Below, piece after piece: positions 5,677 to 6,055 of a stretch of DNA of 6,055 bases. Below the pieces are notes generated by a model. The model made no database searches. It saw only the letters and a program-made list of their open reading frames with translations, and was not told where the DNA came from. The position numbers and the translations under genes are program-made. Source of the DNA: Flavobacterium sp. (GTDB lineage Bacteria; Bacteroidota; Bacteroidia; Flavobacteriales; Flavobacteriaceae); contig JADMKR010000058.1 of NCBI GenBank assembly GCA_015478765.1, positions 1-6,055 of the forward strand, given 5' to 3'. Numbering within the stretch: the stretch's first letter is position 1; every line of letters starts with the position of its first letter.

Positions 5677-6055
5677 TTAATTTACTGCTACAGAAGGCGC
5701 TTCGCCCGATCCGAGTGAATCGGTCACGGCTGCACCTGGCACCACTTCTTCCGGTTGTGCGTTAGCTGACTGGATTTTCTTAACCAATGTACCTTGCTTG
5801 ATGAGCCAGTTGTTAAAATCCGCCGGCGTATCGACCACAACCTTTACCTGCATGTTATAATGCGACGAACCGCAAATTTTGTTACATAACAACAGGTAAT
5901 CGAAAGTGTAGGGATCCAATGCGGCTTCACCGCGGGCAGTTAATTCAGCACTGCGCTTATTCCGGATTTTATTGATGTTCTCAACTTTCTCCACGATGTG
6001 CGGCATCTCGCGCATTTCAGTAGTCGTGTAAATAGGTTCGAATGCAAATTGAGTT
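5677..6055 (-). CDS. ctaC: Cytochrome c oxidase subunit II, C-terminal 125 residues (5' end outside window)
   Basis: Subunit II accepts electrons from cytochrome c through its binuclear CuA centre, in the periplasm-facing cupredoxin domain. The visible part starts in TQFAFEPIYTTTEM and contains the CuA loop CNKICGSSHYNM with ligands Cys57, Cys61, His65 and Met68 of the fragment. The first CuA histidine and the membrane anchors lie beyond the window. The usual glutamate between the two cysteines (CxExC) is lysine here, which I recall as common in Bacteroidota homologues. After the cupredoxin fold the protein ends in a tail of about 35 residues rich in Ala, Pro, Val and Ser (from roughly QSANAQPEE). 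The frame is open to the window edge; an internal ATG at 6015 is not the start. No haem c motif is seen in the visible part. It is immediately upstream of ctaD. Confidence 0.96.
   Translation of the reverse strand, partial: TQFAFEPIYTTTEMREMPHIVEKVENINKIRNKRSAELTARGEAALDPYTFDYLLLCNKICGSSHYNMQVKVVVDTPADFNNWLIKQGTLVKKIQSANAQPEEVVPGAAVTDSLGSGEAPSVAVN

Overview
The window looks like chromosomal DNA from a member of the Bacteroidota, most likely Cytophagales (Dyadobacter/Spirosomaceae-like). The protein sequences are typical of that group: CtaD has a histidine-rich N-terminus and the CuA motif of CtaC reads CNKICGSSHYNM. Two intergenic regions carry the Bacteroidota -7 box TAnnTTTG, and no clear Shine-Dalgarno sequences precede the starts. 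The genus is inferred from remembered family resemblance, not from a search.

All seven recognisable genes lie on the minus strand, so transcription runs from high to low coordinates. In that order they are: the 3' part of cytochrome c oxidase subunit II (ctaC/coxB, cut by the window end); subunit I (ctaD), 30 nt downstream in the same operon; a strong hairpin terminator; a small GNAT acetyltransferase of the NATD1/YjdJ type; ruvB with its own promoter; a small four-helix-bundle (23S rRNA IVP-like) gene; queG, the epoxyqueuosine reductase; and the 5' part of an NADP-type malic enzyme (maeB-like), cut by the window start. All are housekeeping functions: respiration, Holliday-junction branch migration, tRNA queuosine synthesis and C4 metabolism.

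The unusual part lies between ruvB and queG. The four-helix-bundle gene sits inside a 503-bp segment (1881-2383) bounded by 29-bp inverted repeats that match at 25 of 29 positions. One end begins just after the ruvB stop codon and the other ends exactly where queG should start. The queG frame is open upstream of its first ATG and encodes conserved N-terminal residues, but ATT (1880-1882) stands where a start codon is expected, and there is no in-frame ATG, GTG or TTG before the upstream stop. This resembles an insertion that removed or replaced the queG start. In RNA the inverted ends would pair into a long stem, recalling the intervening sequences of 23S rRNA that carry the same protein family and are excised by RNase III.

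A second oddity is at the other end of queG. Its last roughly 25-30 codons run through a G+C-rich, partly palindromic block (about 866-935) that looks like a dispersed intergenic repeat which has been translated into the protein's tail. No CRISPR array, tRNA, rRNA, transposase or defence gene is visible.
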